The notes beneath the pieces were generated by a model that saw only the letters and a list, made by a program, of their open reading frames with translations, ran no database searches and was not told where the DNA came from. Made by a program: the position numbers and the translations under genes. Positions 52,811 through 62,330 of a stretch of 64,000 nucleotides of DNA are shown here, piece after piece (position 1 is the first letter of the stretch; each line of letters begins with the position of its first letter). The DNA lies in assembly GCA_958421275.1 (NCBI GenBank), contig CATZLI010000005.1, positions 62,001 to 126,000 of the forward strand. The letters run 5' to 3'. The DNA comes from an uncultured Collinsella sp. GTDB taxonomy: Bacteria; Actinomycetota; Coriobacteriia; Coriobacteriales; Coriobacteriaceae.

Positions 52811-53893
52811 ATGAACGACATTGACCTTGCTGTTCCGTTGATGGATGGACCAAGCTATGACCGCGCCTGCAGTCTCGTGCCTTCCGAATACGTTGAGGCA
52901 TGGGAGTGGTTTCTGGGTGAGGAACAGCGCGGCGGCGTTTGGACCAGCCTTCCGCACCACACCAAGGAAGATAGCCCTCAGTATCAGTATCGTTTGAGAA
53001 TTGGCTCGGACTTCTTTCCCGTAACGCGGGATTCAGGGATCTTCTGGCCGGGCCAGGATCGGGTGAAGCAAGATCCCAATAAGATCTTTGCGCTTTCGGT
53101 CCATAACTCTAAAAAGAGCTTCTACACCGATGTACCTCCGCTCTATTTGGACGATGGTACGTGGGTCATTAAGTATTCGGTCCAAGCGCTAGGCGCCGTT
53201 GGTTCTCGAGACCAGAATTACAACAGTAAAATGCTCAACTGCATGGAATGTGGCGTTCCAGTCGGAGTCATATTTGCAACCGAGGTGGGCTACAAGGTGC
53301 TCGGCCTTGCGTTTGTTGAACGGTTCGAGCCCGAAAACGGATGGTTTGTTCTGCACGGTCCTGTTCATAAAGGCGGACCGGACCCCCGTTTTGCGCCCGA
53401 CATGAGCTATCTGAAGCACATGCCCGTCGATATTGAGTTTGCCGGACAGGGTACGACCGACGACGAAAAGGTCCGCTATGCGTTAAGGCGCGAGCGATTG
53501 GGGCAGCAATGGTTCCGCAAGCAGCTCGTTGCCGCCTATGATGGCCGTTGCGCGGTGTCGGACTGCGGCGTCAGCGAAGCTCTGGAGGCTGCACATATCG
53601 AGAATTACTCGGGACCCAAATCGCAGGTTGCCAGCAACGGCATTCTGCTTCGGCGCGACTTACATGCTTTATTCGATGCTCATCTGATTTCGTTTGAGCC
53701 TGTTTGCGGCGAATATCGGCTGTGCGGATCGTACCTGCTGGATAAGACCGGCTACGCTTCCTTTGCGGGTGCGACGCTAAGGCAGCCGAATGAGCGTCAG
53801 TGGCGACCCAATGCGGTGTTTCTTGAGGCCCATCGCATTGAGTTCGATCGCTCGGAAAAGAAGCGTGAAAAGGCGGGGCTTCTGCCGTATTAG
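52811..53893 (+). CDS. HNH endonuclease with N-terminal SRA-like region (candidate type IV restriction enzyme)
   Basis: 360 residues. The C-terminal third holds an HNH_2-type nuclease: CAVSDCG, EAAHIENYSG, then NGILLRRDLHALFDAHL. The N-terminal part contains NYNSKMLNCMECGVPVGVIF and a following YKVLGLAFVERFEPENGWFVLHGP stretch, which has the order of the SRA/PUA-like domain that reads modified cytosine (N-L-x-S, G-x-P-V-x-V, Y-x-G-x-Y/F-x-V). Together this suggests an enzyme that cuts foreign DNA bearing base modifications. ATG 52811 is the first Met within family range; GTG 52802 is possible. SRA assignment is by eye only. Confidence 0.65.
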   Translation: MNDIDLAVPLMDGPSYDRACSLVPSEYVEAWEWFLGEEQRGGVWTSLPHHTKEDSPQYQYRLRIGSDFFPVTRDSGIFWPGQDRVKQDPNKIFALSVHNSKKSFYTDVPPLYLDDGTWVIKYSVQALGAVGSRDQNYNSKMLNCMECGVPVGVIFATEVGYKVLGLAFVERFEPENGWFVLHGPVHKGGPDPRFAPDMSYLKHMPVDIEFAGQGTTDDEKVRYALRRERLGQQWFRKQLVAAYDGRCAVSDCGVSEALEAAHIENYSGPKSQVASNGILLRRDLHALFDAHLISFEPVCGEYRLCGSYLLDKTGYASFAGATLRQPNERQWRPNAVFLEAHRIEFDRSEKKREKAGLLPY

Positions 53894-54015
53894 CGTATTT
53901 GGCTTTGGCATTCTTTGACGATCGTGTTGTTTGATCGGATCGCGTGGCGATGCAATCTCGCGCATGCCCGCCGGTGCATGCTCTTCCTGTTTTGTATAGC
54001 GAGAGGGGAGCGTGT

Positions 54016-54300
54016 ATGAGCTGGCGAGGCGATATTGTGATGGGGAAGTACGGAAAACTGCCGTGTGCCCTTATAGACAACAATATGTTTCCGAGCGTAG
54101 AGGTTGATTGCGGGTCGTTTGTCGTCACCTGCCCTTGCTGCGGCTCGCAAATACCGTGTCTCGACATTCGGTTCATCGATGCGCGCGACAGGTTCAGCGA
54201 CGAAGTGAGGAAACAGACAGGCGTTCATATGCCGGTGTATCCGGAGAAATGCCCCGTTTGTGGCCTCGATATCGTGTACGACGCCGGCGACGAGGGATAG
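54016..54300 (+). CDS. Small zinc-ribbon protein
   Basis: 94 residues from ATG 54016 (GAGAGGGGAG ahead). Two Cys pairs (TCPCCGSQ and KCPVCGLD) about 37 residues apart could bind one zinc ion. No other recognisable feature. It follows the HNH gene by 122 bp on the same strand and may belong to the same transcript. Confidence 0.6.
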   Translation: MSWRGDIVMGKYGKLPCALIDNNMFPSVEVDCGSFVVTCPCCGSQIPCLDIRFIDARDRFSDEVRKQTGVHMPVYPEKCPVCGLDIVYDAGDEG

Positions 54301-54338
54301 GTGATGCGGAGGAGCTGACTGTGAAGGCCTCTCCGTCC

Positions 54339-55025
54339 CTACAAATAAATCCCCTCACCGAGCTGCTTGTGGAACTCGGCGTGATGGTCGCGTGCCCAGG
54401 TAAAGAGCGCCTGGTCAAAGTCGGTACGCGTGGCCGGGACGCCAAAGACGCCGGCAACTTCGACGCGTATAAACTCCAGTGCCGGCAGCTTGTTGATGGC
54501 AGTGAGGGCAAACGGGGACGAGGGCTCCTCGAACAGATAGCGGCTGCCTTGCAGCGCGTCGCAACTGGTGCACGTGTTGCCGAGCGACGGGGCTTTGGAG
54601 GCTCGCGCGCCTACGGGCTTGTAGCCGCAGCGCTTATGAAGGTAGTCGCGGATCTCGCCCGGCACGCAGCCAAGAGCGGGCACGATGGCGAGTGCGTTGG
54701 CGTTGGCCGTGTCGATGGCAATGTGCCCGGCTTCGTTGGGCGCGTGCGCGATGGCGATGCTTTCGTCGTTATCGGCTCGATAGGGAATGCCGAAGGCCGC
54801 GACCGAGGTCTCTTTGTGACACTTCCAGCACTCGCGCTTGCCCAGTACTAGATATATATACGGCGCAGAGGGGTCGGATCGGTCAATACCGGGCAGCCAC
54901 TCGGCAAAGGGCTCGGGGTTGACGCCGCTGGGTACATACCAGATTTTCTTGGTCCGGTCCCATTTGGCGCCCAACGCCTTGGCTTCTTCTTTGTGCGAAA
55001 AGGGAACATCGAGCTCGGTGCGCAT
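54339..55025 (-). CDS. DUF5710-type protein
   Basis: 228 residues from ATG 55025 (AAGGAG ahead). The N-terminal FSHKEEAKALGAKWDRTKKIWYV matches the short DUF5710 motif ('k..aKalGArwd...k.WYvp') found in primase-like and mobile-element proteins. Then a Cys pair ECWKCHKE and a second CTSCDALQ suggest metal binding. The rest is unrecognised. It lies at the end of the accessory islet and is convergent with the zinc-ribbon gene. Confidence 0.6.
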   Translation of the reverse strand: MRTELDVPFSHKEEAKALGAKWDRTKKIWYVPSGVNPEPFAEWLPGIDRSDPSAPYIYLVLGKRECWKCHKETSVAAFGIPYRADNDESIAIAHAPNEAGHIAIDTANANALAIVPALGCVPGEIRDYLHKRCGYKPVGARASKAPSLGNTCTSCDALQGSRYLFEEPSSPFALTAINKLPALEFIRVEVAGVFGVPATRTDFDQALFTWARDHHAEFHKQLGEGIYL

Positions 55026-55206
55026 GGTGGCTCCTTGGTGCTGCAGGTGTAAGTGGCTCAAGGATACCGCAGGGCGCAGACATCGTGGCGTTTTGCCGAG
55101 AAGCTGTGGTGCGGACTGATTGGTTATACCGATGGATAGATCGGCAAGTAGATGGTCGGCTTTTGGCCAGTTGGGCGGTTGGAGCTGCCAGCGGATTTGG
55201 CGACAT

Positions 55207-55242
55207 AAAACAAAACAGCCCAGAGGGCATAGCCTCTGAGCT
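55207..55242 (-). terminator. Terminator after tRNA-Val (minus strand)
   Basis: On the minus strand AGCTCAGAGG/CCTCTGGGCT followed by GTTTTGTTTT, about 10 bp after the tRNA 3' end. Confidence 0.8.
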
Positions 55243-55251
55243 GCGAACATT

Positions 55252-55326
55252 TGGTGGGCGTTAGAAGATTTGAACTTCTGACCTCTTCCGTGTCAGGGAA
55301 GCGCTCTCCCCCTGAGCTAAACGCCC
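55252..55326 (-). tRNA. tRNA-Val (anticodon GAC)
   Basis: On the minus strand the acceptor GGGCGTT pairs with AACGCCC; D arm GCTC/GAGC; anticodon stem CTTCC/GGAAG with loop CTGACAC, giving anticodon GAC for Val; T arm AGAAG-TTCAAAT-CTTCT; encoded 3' ACCA. Confidence 0.95.
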
Positions 55327-55615
55327 GATCAAGGGTGCGCAAGCGCGCAAGGGATAATATAACGGAGCCTGAACTCGGTGGCAAGAACATTTTTAAAAAT
55401 CGCTTACATTGTGGAATTCGGGGGCTTTGCATTATCCATTTCAAAAGAGCTTACTGCCGCGATTTGGCTGTCGCATAATGCAAGGCCATTGCGGTATCGA
55501 GCTATGGAAAGACGCCTGCGGAATTGTCCTACCGATAAGCGGACAAGCCTCCAGCTGGTGCCTTCGCCGTGGTAAGGTAAGCCGAATTGTTTCCAGGCTG
55601 TTTCGGGGGAGTGGA

Positions 55616-56638
55616 ATGAGCAAAGAGTGTGTCGAGCAGGTCGAAGGCGCAGGGGCTTCGGTGCCGATGACCGATATATCGAACATTGATGTGCCCGAGG
55701 GCACCGACGAGCTCAGCCGCAACACCCGTCGCGCCTGGCGCGACCGCCTGAACAGCGCTTCGTCGCGCAAGATGATCACGGGCGTCTTGGCTACGCTGGT
55801 GGGCGGTTCGTTTTGGGGCTTCTCGGGCACCAGCGCGAGCTTTCTGTTCGATACCTACCACGTCGACACCTTGTGGCTTATGAGCGTGCGTCAGATTCTC
55901 GCCGGTCTACTCTTTATGGCCGTGGTTGTTACGCGCGACCGCGAGCGCCTGGTCAAGCTCTGGACCACACCCGCCGATCGCAAGCAGCTGCTGCTCTTTA
56001 CCGCTTTTGGCCTGCTGTTCAACCAGTTTTGCTATCTTTCGGCCGTGCGCCTGACGAACGCCGGAACCGCGACGGTGCTCCAGTGCCTGCAGCTCGTTAT
56101 CATCATGGGCTACACCTGCGTGATCGATCGCCGCATGCCGCGTACTCGCGAAGTCATCGGCATTGGCCTGGCTCTGGGTGGAACCTTTTTAATCGCCACC
56201 GGCGGCGACCCCACCAGCCTGAATATCTCGCCGCTTGGCCTGGCAGCAGGTCTTATGTGTGCGGTCAGCGCCGCGTGTATGGCGGTGATTCCCGCCAAGA
56301 TCCTGCCCGAATACGGCAGCCCCATCGTCACGGGCTCGGCAATGCTCACGGCGGGCGTGATCTCATGTGTCTTCGTGCAGCCCTGGGCGCATGTGCCGGC
56401 ACTCGACGCTGCCGGCGTCGAGGCGCTCGCGGTGTTCGTGGTTATCGGCTCGTTTTTTGCTTACATGCTCTATATGCAGGGCGTTAAGGACATCGGCTCG
56501 GTGCGTGCGAGTCTCATCGGAACCGTGGAGCCCGTCTCGGCGACCATCACCAGCGCCGTTATGCTGGGCACGGTGTTTTTGCCGACCGACCTTATCGGCT
56601 TTGCCATGATCATCGTGATGATGTTCCTCACGGTGTAG
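55616..56638 (+). CDS. EamA/DMT-superfamily carrier
   Basis: 340 residues from ATG 55616 (GGGGGAG ahead); the frame is open upstream to 55409 without a site. A polar N-terminus of ~50 residues precedes ten predicted helices in two EamA repeats (VLATLVGGSFWGFSGTSASF; second starting near LAAGLMCAVSAACMAVIPA). A small-molecule carrier, not closely similar to the one at 31078. Single-gene unit; substrate unknown. Confidence 0.82.
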   Translation: MSKECVEQVEGAGASVPMTDISNIDVPEGTDELSRNTRRAWRDRLNSASSRKMITGVLATLVGGSFWGFSGTSASFLFDTYHVDTLWLMSVRQILAGLLFMAVVVTRDRERLVKLWTTPADRKQLLLFTAFGLLFNQFCYLSAVRLTNAGTATVLQCLQLVIIMGYTCVIDRRMPRTREVIGIGLALGGTFLIATGGDPTSLNISPLGLAAGLMCAVSAACMAVIPAKILPEYGSPIVTGSAMLTAGVISCVFVQPWAHVPALDAAGVEALAVFVVIGSFFAYMLYMQGVKDIGSVRASLIGTVEPVSATITSAVMLGTVFLPTDLIGFAMIIVMMFLTV

Positions 56639-56787
56639 CTGGCGCCGCTGCCAAGACGGAAAAGGTGTTGTGCCGCATTTTCGCCAATTGATGTCCGTGT
56701 CTGGAGTTTAGCTGTCGATGCTCAAAATGCCATAAACTAGTAACGTTATGGACTTTTTCATTGCGACTCAATTGCGAGGATTTCTTT

Positions 56788-59100
56788 ATGGCTGGTAATC
56801 ACTTTAAGGGCAGCGATAGCGGCCGTCCTGCAGTTCCGCCGCGTCCGAACGGGGCTGGTAAGGCCGGCACGCCGGGCGGCGCTGGACAGGGCGGTTCCGG
56901 TAAGCGCGTGTCCCCGGGCGAGACAGCGATGTTTACCGCTCTGTACGAGCAGTCTCAAAAGGCAAAAAAGACCGGCCGTGCAAGAGGGAATGTCTTTGCG
57001 GGCGGTGCAACCTCCACGTCGCAGCCGAGCGGGGCTCCTTCGGTACCCGCGAACAACGCAGGTGCTGCCAACGCCGCGAATGCCGCCGGCAACGTTAATG
57101 CCGACAAGGCCGCCAACAATACTCCCTCTGCCGGTGGCGCGGGGCTTACGGGTAACCTTGGCACGATTTACACCGGCGCCTCCGAGACTGGCACGTTCGC
57201 CCGCCTGGATGATAGCGGTGCCGAGTTTGCGGGCTCGGGTTCCAAGGAAGATTATTACGATTTTGGCTTGAACTACGGTAGCGACGCTTCGTCGAGTTCG
57301 ACCTCTGACGGTCTGGTCCGTCATCGCCATCGCAAGGGCGAGCGCAAAAAGCGTCACACCGGCGCCATTATTGCCGCTGTAGTCGCGGTGCTTCTCGTTG
57401 CGCTTGGCGCAAGCGGCTTTATGCTGCTTAACTCGGCAAAGACCGTAAAGAGCGAAGCGAAGGAGGCTGTCGAGATCGTCGGTGGCCTTAAGGACAAGGT
57501 CACGTCGGGCGATTTTTCGACGCTGCCTGACGACGCGAAGAAGATCGATGAGCTCTGCGACAGCATGAAGGCGGAGACTTCGAGCCCGCTGTGGACGGCG
57601 GCTTCGTTTATCCCGGTGTATGGCAGTGACATCAACGCAGCCCGCACCATGATTGATGCCCTGTCCGATGTCTCGAGCAACGCGCTGGTTCCCATGGCCG
57701 ACAACCTTTCGCAGGCCACGCCCGGCAAGCTGTTCCAGGACGGCATGATTAACGTGTCCGCGCTGCAGGCGGTCGCCGATTCGCTTTCCAGCAGCTCGAA
57801 GGTGTTCAAGAGCGCCAACGAGAAGGTCCAGGGCATTGGCGATACTCATATTTCCCAGGTGACCGAGCTGGTCGATAAGGCCAAGGACGGCTTTGCCACC
57901 CTCAACGGTGCGGTTGACGCGGCGGAGAAGGTCGCCCCCGTCCTTCCCCAGATGCTCGGCGCCAACGGCCAGACGCGCAACTACCTTATGTACGCCATGA
58001 ACAACGTCGAGATTCGTGCTTGCGGCGGCTTTGGCGGTTCGCAGGGCCTGATTTCGGTCACTGACGGCCAGATGTCGATTGGCGAGTTTGTTCCCCGCAT
58101 TGGACTCAGCGAGGATGAGGCAGTCGAGAGCGTCGACGAAGAGGATGAGGCGCTGTTCGGCAACCACAGTAACCTGTACAACTCGGGCAATACCTATTCG
58201 CCTGATTGGCCCCGCAACTCGCAGCGTGTCGCCGCGCTGTGGAAGTCCCAGTATGGACAGGACGTTGATGGCGTCATCGGTATCGACCCGGTGTTCCTGC
58301 AGTATCTGCTGGGCCTGGTCGGTAATGTCTCGCTGCCCGACGGAACGGTTGTCGACGGCACCAACGCCGCAAAGGTCCTCATGCACGATGTGTACTGGAA
58401 CTATCCGGTCGAGGAGTCGGACGGCATCTTTGCATCCGTCGCCAGCGCTGCCTTCGACAAGATCCTTGGCGGTATCGGCGATGTCGATGTTACGAAGCTT
58501 GTCAGCGCCGTTGAGCGCGGTGCCGAAGAGGGCCGCCTGATCGCGTGGATGAGAAACGATGATGAGCAGAATGCCATCAAAGAGACGGGCATTGACGCTT
58601 CGCTGCCCGATCCGGATGACCCGAGCGCCGATCCTGTTGCCGGCGTTTACTTTAACAACCTGAGCTTCTCCAAGCTCGACTGGTACCTGAACGCCGATAC
58701 GCAGATTGGTCAGGGCGTGAAGAACGGTGACGGCACGTGCTCCTATCGCATCACCGTTACCCTGACGAACATCATGACGCAGGAGGAGGCTGGCAAGCTG
58801 CCCGACTACGTTGCGGCGAGCGCACCCGATGCCGCGCGTGACGACGAGCGTCTGAATGTCTCGTTGTTTGCCCCGACGGGCGGCAACATTACTGATCTGA
58901 CCGTCGAGGGCACCCAGTTTGGTCTTGGCGCCGCTACGTGGCATGGAATCCCCTTCTATTCGGGCACCGTTGACCTGCATGCTGGCGAGACGACGACGAT
59001 CACGTATACGCTGACCACGTCGGCCGAGGCGGGGGACAAGCCGCTTACGCTGCGTCAGACTCCTACATGCCAGGCGGCTCGCGACAGCGCGTCGGCGTAG
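56788..59100 (+). CDS. DUF4012 envelope protein
   Basis: 770 residues from ATG 56788 (GAGGA ahead). Residues 1-190 are disordered, rich in Gly, Ala, Ser and Asn, ending in a basic patch (RHRHRKGERKKRH); one membrane helix lies at 192-214; the rest is extracellular. The block NYLMYAMNNVEIRACGGF (near residue 400) and the following GLISVTDGQ match DUF4012 proteins of actinobacteria and Chloroflexi, which are thought to act at the cell surface, some next to polysaccharide genes. Function unproven. glmM, which feeds cell-wall synthesis, follows after 83 bp. Confidence 0.8.
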   Translation: MAGNHFKGSDSGRPAVPPRPNGAGKAGTPGGAGQGGSGKRVSPGETAMFTALYEQSQKAKKTGRARGNVFAGGATSTSQPSGAPSVPANNAGAANAANAAGNVNADKAANNTPSAGGAGLTGNLGTIYTGASETGTFARLDDSGAEFAGSGSKEDYYDFGLNYGSDASSSSTSDGLVRHRHRKGERKKRHTGAIIAAVVAVLLVALGASGFMLLNSAKTVKSEAKEAVEIVGGLKDKVTSGDFSTLPDDAKKIDELCDSMKAETSSPLWTAASFIPVYGSDINAARTMIDALSDVSSNALVPMADNLSQATPGKLFQDGMINVSALQAVADSLSSSSKVFKSANEKVQGIGDTHISQVTELVDKAKDGFATLNGAVDAAEKVAPVLPQMLGANGQTRNYLMYAMNNVEIRACGGFGGSQGLISVTDGQMSIGEFVPRIGLSEDEAVESVDEEDEALFGNHSNLYNSGNTYSPDWPRNSQRVAALWKSQYGQDVDGVIGIDPVFLQYLLGLVGNVSLPDGTVVDGTNAAKVLMHDVYWNYPVEESDGIFASVASAAFDKILGGIGDVDVTKLVSAVERGAEEGRLIAWMRNDDEQNAIKETGIDASLPDPDDPSADPVAGVYFNNLSFSKLDWYLNADTQIGQGVKNGDGTCSYRITVTLTNIMTQEEAGKLPDYVAASAPDAARDDERLNVSLFAPTGGNITDLTVEGTQFGLGAATWHGIPFYSGTVDLHAGETTTITYTLTTSAEAGDKPLTLRQTPTCQAARDSASA

Positions 59101-59137
59101 GGTTTTTCTGGTAGCGCAGATAATCGAGTACCATTTT

Positions 59138-59170
59138 GGGGCGGACAGGCAATCTGTTCGCCCCTATTTT
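59138..59170 (+). terminator. Hairpin terminator between DUF4012 gene and glmM
   Basis: GGGGCGGACAG/CTGTTCGCCCC then TATTTT. It sits 14 bp ahead of the glmM ribosome binding site; a TACCAT box (59129-59134) lies just before it. Confidence 0.65.
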
Positions 59171-59183
59171 GTAAGGAGAGCGC

Positions 59184-60515
59184 ATGAAGTACTTTGGCAC
59201 CGACGGCTTTCGTGGTGAGGCCAACGTTGGGCTGACGGTAGAGCACGCTTATAAGATTGGCCGTTTTGTGGGCTGGTATTACGGCGCCAACCGCGAGCGC
59301 AAGGCACGCGTGATCGTGGGCAAGGACACGCGTCGCTCGAGTTATATGTTCGAGGCGGCGCTGGTGAGCGGCCTGGTCGCGAGCGGTGCGGACGCCTATA
59401 TGCTGCACGTGATCCCCACGCCGGGCGTAGCGCATCAGACTGTGGAAGGCTGCTTCGATTGCGGCATCATGATCAGCGCGAGCCACAACCCGTTTTGCGA
59501 TAACGGTATTAAGCTCGTCAACAGCGACGGCTTTAAGATGGACGAGGACGTGCTGGAGCTCATTGAGGACTACATCGATGGCAAGAGCGAGGTGCCGCTG
59601 GCAACGGGCAACCACATCGGCGCCACGGTGGACTACATGCAGGGTCGCAACCGCTACATTGCTTCGCTCATCGCCAGCGCGAACTTTTCGCTGCAGGGCG
59701 TCAAGATCGGCATCGATTGCGCCAACGGCTCGGCATCCTCGGTGGCCAAGCCGGTGTTCGACGCACTGGGCGCCGATGTGCGCGTGATCAATGCCGCGCC
59801 CGACGGCTTTAACATCAATGTCGACTGCGGCTCTACGCATATTGAGCGCCTGCAGCGCCACGTGGTGGAGCAGGGCCTGGATGTGGGCTTTGCCTACGAC
59901 GGCGATGCCGACCGCTGCCTGGCCGTGGACGAGCGCGGCCGCGTGGTCGACGGCGACCAGATCTTGTACGTGTGCGGCGTGTACCTGAACAAGCACGGGC
60001 GTCTCTCGGGCGGTACCGTGGTGCCGACGATCGCCAGCAACTTTGGCCTGATCAAGTCGTTGGAGCTTGCCGGACTGAGCGCCGTGACCAGCGGCGTGGG
60101 CGACCGTCACGTGTATGCCAAGATGCGCGAGGGCGGCTACAGCCTGGGCGGCGAGCAGACGGGCCATACGATCTTTGGCGATATCGAGCGCACGGGCGAC
60201 GGCATTATGACCTCGCTGCGCGTGATGGAAGTGATTCGTGCCGAGCGCGAGACGCTCTCGCAGCTCACGGCTCCGTGCAAGCTGCTGCCACAGGCGCAGG
60301 TGGCCGTGCACGTGGCGGACAAGGACGCCGCGCTCAAGAACATGGGCGTGCAGAACGCCATCGCCGAGGCCGAGGCTGCGCTGGCAGGCGAGGGCCGCGT
60401 GCTCGTGCGCAAGAGTGGAACCGAGTCGGTTATCCGCGTGCTGGCCGAGGCGCCCGACCAAGCATCCGCCGATGCCGCCATGAAGCGCATCGCCGCCGCG
60501 CTGGAAGCTCTGTAA
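59184..60515 (+). CDS. glmM: Phosphoglucosamine mutase
   Basis: 443 residues, full length. Phospho-Ser100 in ISASHNPFCDNG, the Mg-binding DGDADR near residue 240, the sugar-binding GEQTGH and the C-terminal phosphate loop RKSGTESVIRV. It converts glucosamine 6-phosphate to glucosamine 1-phosphate for UDP-GlcNAc and cell-wall synthesis. TAAGGAGAG ahead of the ATG. A half copy of repeat A begins two bases after the stop. Confidence 0.96.
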   Translation: MKYFGTDGFRGEANVGLTVEHAYKIGRFVGWYYGANRERKARVIVGKDTRRSSYMFEAALVSGLVASGADAYMLHVIPTPGVAHQTVEGCFDCGIMISASHNPFCDNGIKLVNSDGFKMDEDVLELIEDYIDGKSEVPLATGNHIGATVDYMQGRNRYIASLIASANFSLQGVKIGIDCANGSASSVAKPVFDALGADVRVINAAPDGFNINVDCGSTHIERLQRHVVEQGLDVGFAYDGDADRCLAVDERGRVVDGDQILYVCGVYLNKHGRLSGGTVVPTIASNFGLIKSLELAGLSAVTSGVGDRHVYAKMREGGYSLGGEQTGHTIFGDIERTGDGIMTSLRVMEVIRAERETLSQLTAPCKLLPQAQVAVHVADKDAALKNMGVQNAIAEAEAALAGEGRVLVRKSGTESVIRVLAEAPDQASADAAMKRIAAALEAL

Positions 60516-60517
60516 GG

Positions 60518-60546
60518 TAGTCATTGGGGACGTTCTTAAACGACTA
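60518..60546. repeat. Repeat family A, copy 3 (single arm)
   Basis: TAGTCATTGGGGACGTTCTT followed by AAACGACTA; only one half of the palindrome seen in copies 1 and 2. Confidence 0.7.
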
Positions 60547-60551
60547 GGTGG

Positions 60552-60590
60552 AAAGGGGACGCTGCGGATTGGTTCCGCGGCGTCCCCTTT
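60552..60590. terminator. Bidirectional terminator between glmM and M32 peptidase
   Basis: 17-bp stem AAAGGGGACGCTGCGGA/TCCGCGGCGTCCCCTTT (one mismatch or G-U), usable from both convergent genes. Confidence 0.8.
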
Positions 60591-60612
60591 GCGTTGGCGT
60601 GTCGGTTATGCC

Positions 60613-62196
60613 TTACAGCTCGTAGAGCGTGGTGAACTTGTCCTGCAGGTAGCTGCAGTAGTAGCGGGCATCGAACGCCATGCCGCACGCGCCCTTGATG
60701 AGCTCCGGCGCGTCCTTGGCGCGGCCCCACTGCCAAATGTGCTCGCCCAGCCAGGCGCGGACAGGTGTCAGGTCGCCGCTCGCGCAGGCGCCGGTAAGGT
60801 CGACACCGTCGCGGCACATGGCCGGCACAAACATGGCATCGTAGGCACTGCCCAGCGCATACGTGGGGAAGTAGCCAAACGAGCCGCCGCTCCAGTGCGT
60901 ATCCTGTAGGCAGCCGTGCGTGTCGTCGGGAACGGGAATGCCCAGGTACTCATCCATAAAGCGATTCCAAAGCGCGGGGATGTCCTTGGCCGTGGCCTCG
61001 CCGGTAAACAGCATGCGCTCGATCTCGTAGCGCACCATAACGTGCAGCGGATAGGTGAGCTCGTCGGCCTCGGTGCGGATCAGCGAAGGCTGCGCGATGT
61101 TCACGGCGTGGTAGAGCGTGTCCTCGTCGACGTCGCCGTAGACCTCGGGTGCGTGGCGGCGCAGCACCTCGAGCAGCGGTCCCATAAAGGCACGGCTGCG
61201 GCCCACGGTGTTCTCAAAGAAGCGGCTCTGGCTCTCGTGGATGCCCATGGAGGTGCCGCCCTCCAGGCAGGTGCGCGCATAGGCGGGATTGACGCCCAGC
61301 TCGTACATGGTGTGCCCCGCCTCGTGGATGATGCTGTAGACGTTGGAGATGCAATCGTCCTCGTAGATGTGTGTCGCGATGCGCGCGTCACCCACGGCAA
61401 AGCCCTCGCTAAACGGGTGCTCGGTAAAGGCAAGCGTGGTGTCGTCCAGGTTCAGGCCGACGAGCTTCATCAGGTCGAAGCTCATGGCGCGCTGGGCGGC
61501 CTCGGGCACGCGGGCGTGCAAAAAGTCGGCAGCGGGCTGCTGGCCGCGCTCGCCGATGGCGTGCACGAGCGGCACGACCGTGGCCTTGACCTCCTCGCAA
61601 AACGCGTCGAAGCTCTCGGCAGAAAGGCCGCGCTCGTACTGGTCGAGCCAAACGTCGTATGGGTCGCGCTTGGGGTCCATGAGTTCGGCCTGATGCTTAA
61701 GTTGGGCGACGATTCTATCCACATAGGGCTCAAAGCTCGCCCAGTCGTTGGCCGTCTTGGCCTTATGCCACACGGCGTCGGCCTCGCAGGTGAGCCTGGT
61801 CCAGGCCTCGGCCTCCTCGGTAGGAATAACGCTTGCCTCGCGCTGGTCGCGGCCGAGCACGCGAATCTCGTCGAGCAGCTGCGGGTCGTCAATTTTGCCG
61901 CCGGCGACGGTCTCGCGCGCTAACGAGCGTACGAGCTCAACGGATTTCTCGCTGGTCAGCAGCTTGTGATGCTCACCGGCAAGCGTGCCCATGGCGTCGG
62001 CACGGGCGGCAGCACCATTGGCAGGGGCAATCGTCGCGCCGTCGAACTCGGCAATCTTGAGCAGGTACTCACGAGTCCACAGCTTGCCCTCGAGTTTGCG
62101 GAACTTTTTGACGGCCTTGTCGACTTTAGCGGCCTTGACGCCCTTGGCGGCCTTTGCCACGGCGGCCTTGGCCTTCTTATCGAGTTTCTTTCCCAT
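60613..62196 (-). CDS. M32 carboxypeptidase (carboxypeptidase Taq family)
   Basis: 527 residues. Zinc motif HEAGH (291-295) with third ligand Glu321 in GIHESQSRFFEN, both hallmarks of family M32; DPYDVWLDQYERG and HTHWSGG-like DTHWSGGSFGYFPTYALG are further family blocks. A 35-residue Lys/Ala-rich N-terminal extension is unusual for the family (about 500 residues). Cytoplasmic, removes C-terminal residues from peptides. The ATG has AAGGAT ahead. Divergent from the pheS leader. Confidence 0.93.
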   Translation of the reverse strand: MGKKLDKKAKAAVAKAAKGVKAAKVDKAVKKFRKLEGKLWTREYLLKIAEFDGATIAPANGAAARADAMGTLAGEHHKLLTSEKSVELVRSLARETVAGGKIDDPQLLDEIRVLGRDQREASVIPTEEAEAWTRLTCEADAVWHKAKTANDWASFEPYVDRIVAQLKHQAELMDPKRDPYDVWLDQYERGLSAESFDAFCEEVKATVVPLVHAIGERGQQPAADFLHARVPEAAQRAMSFDLMKLVGLNLDDTTLAFTEHPFSEGFAVGDARIATHIYEDDCISNVYSIIHEAGHTMYELGVNPAYARTCLEGGTSMGIHESQSRFFENTVGRSRAFMGPLLEVLRRHAPEVYGDVDEDTLYHAVNIAQPSLIRTEADELTYPLHVMVRYEIERMLFTGEATAKDIPALWNRFMDEYLGIPVPDDTHGCLQDTHWSGGSFGYFPTYALGSAYDAMFVPAMCRDGVDLTGACASGDLTPVRAWLGEHIWQWGRAKDAPELIKGACGMAFDARYYCSYLQDKFTTLYEL

Positions 62197-62330
62197 ACCG
62201 TATCCTTAATCTCGCAGGCCGAGCACCGCAGGCGGATGCACGGCCACTTTTCACAGCTACTTGCCTTGTACCCAGCGCGAACAAAACGGAACGCGGCGAT
62301 GCGCTCGCGAAATGTGTTATCCTATAGCCC

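Noticed and set aside
54339..55250. Long form of the DUF5710 protein starting at 55250
   Set aside because: The extra 75 residues overlap the tRNA-Val terminator and lack a site; ATG 55025 has AAGGAG ahead.
56758..58980. Minus-strand frame of 740 codons opposite the DUF4012 gene
   Set aside because: Antisense shadow; the plus strand has the membrane helix and DUF4012 motif with a ribosome binding site.
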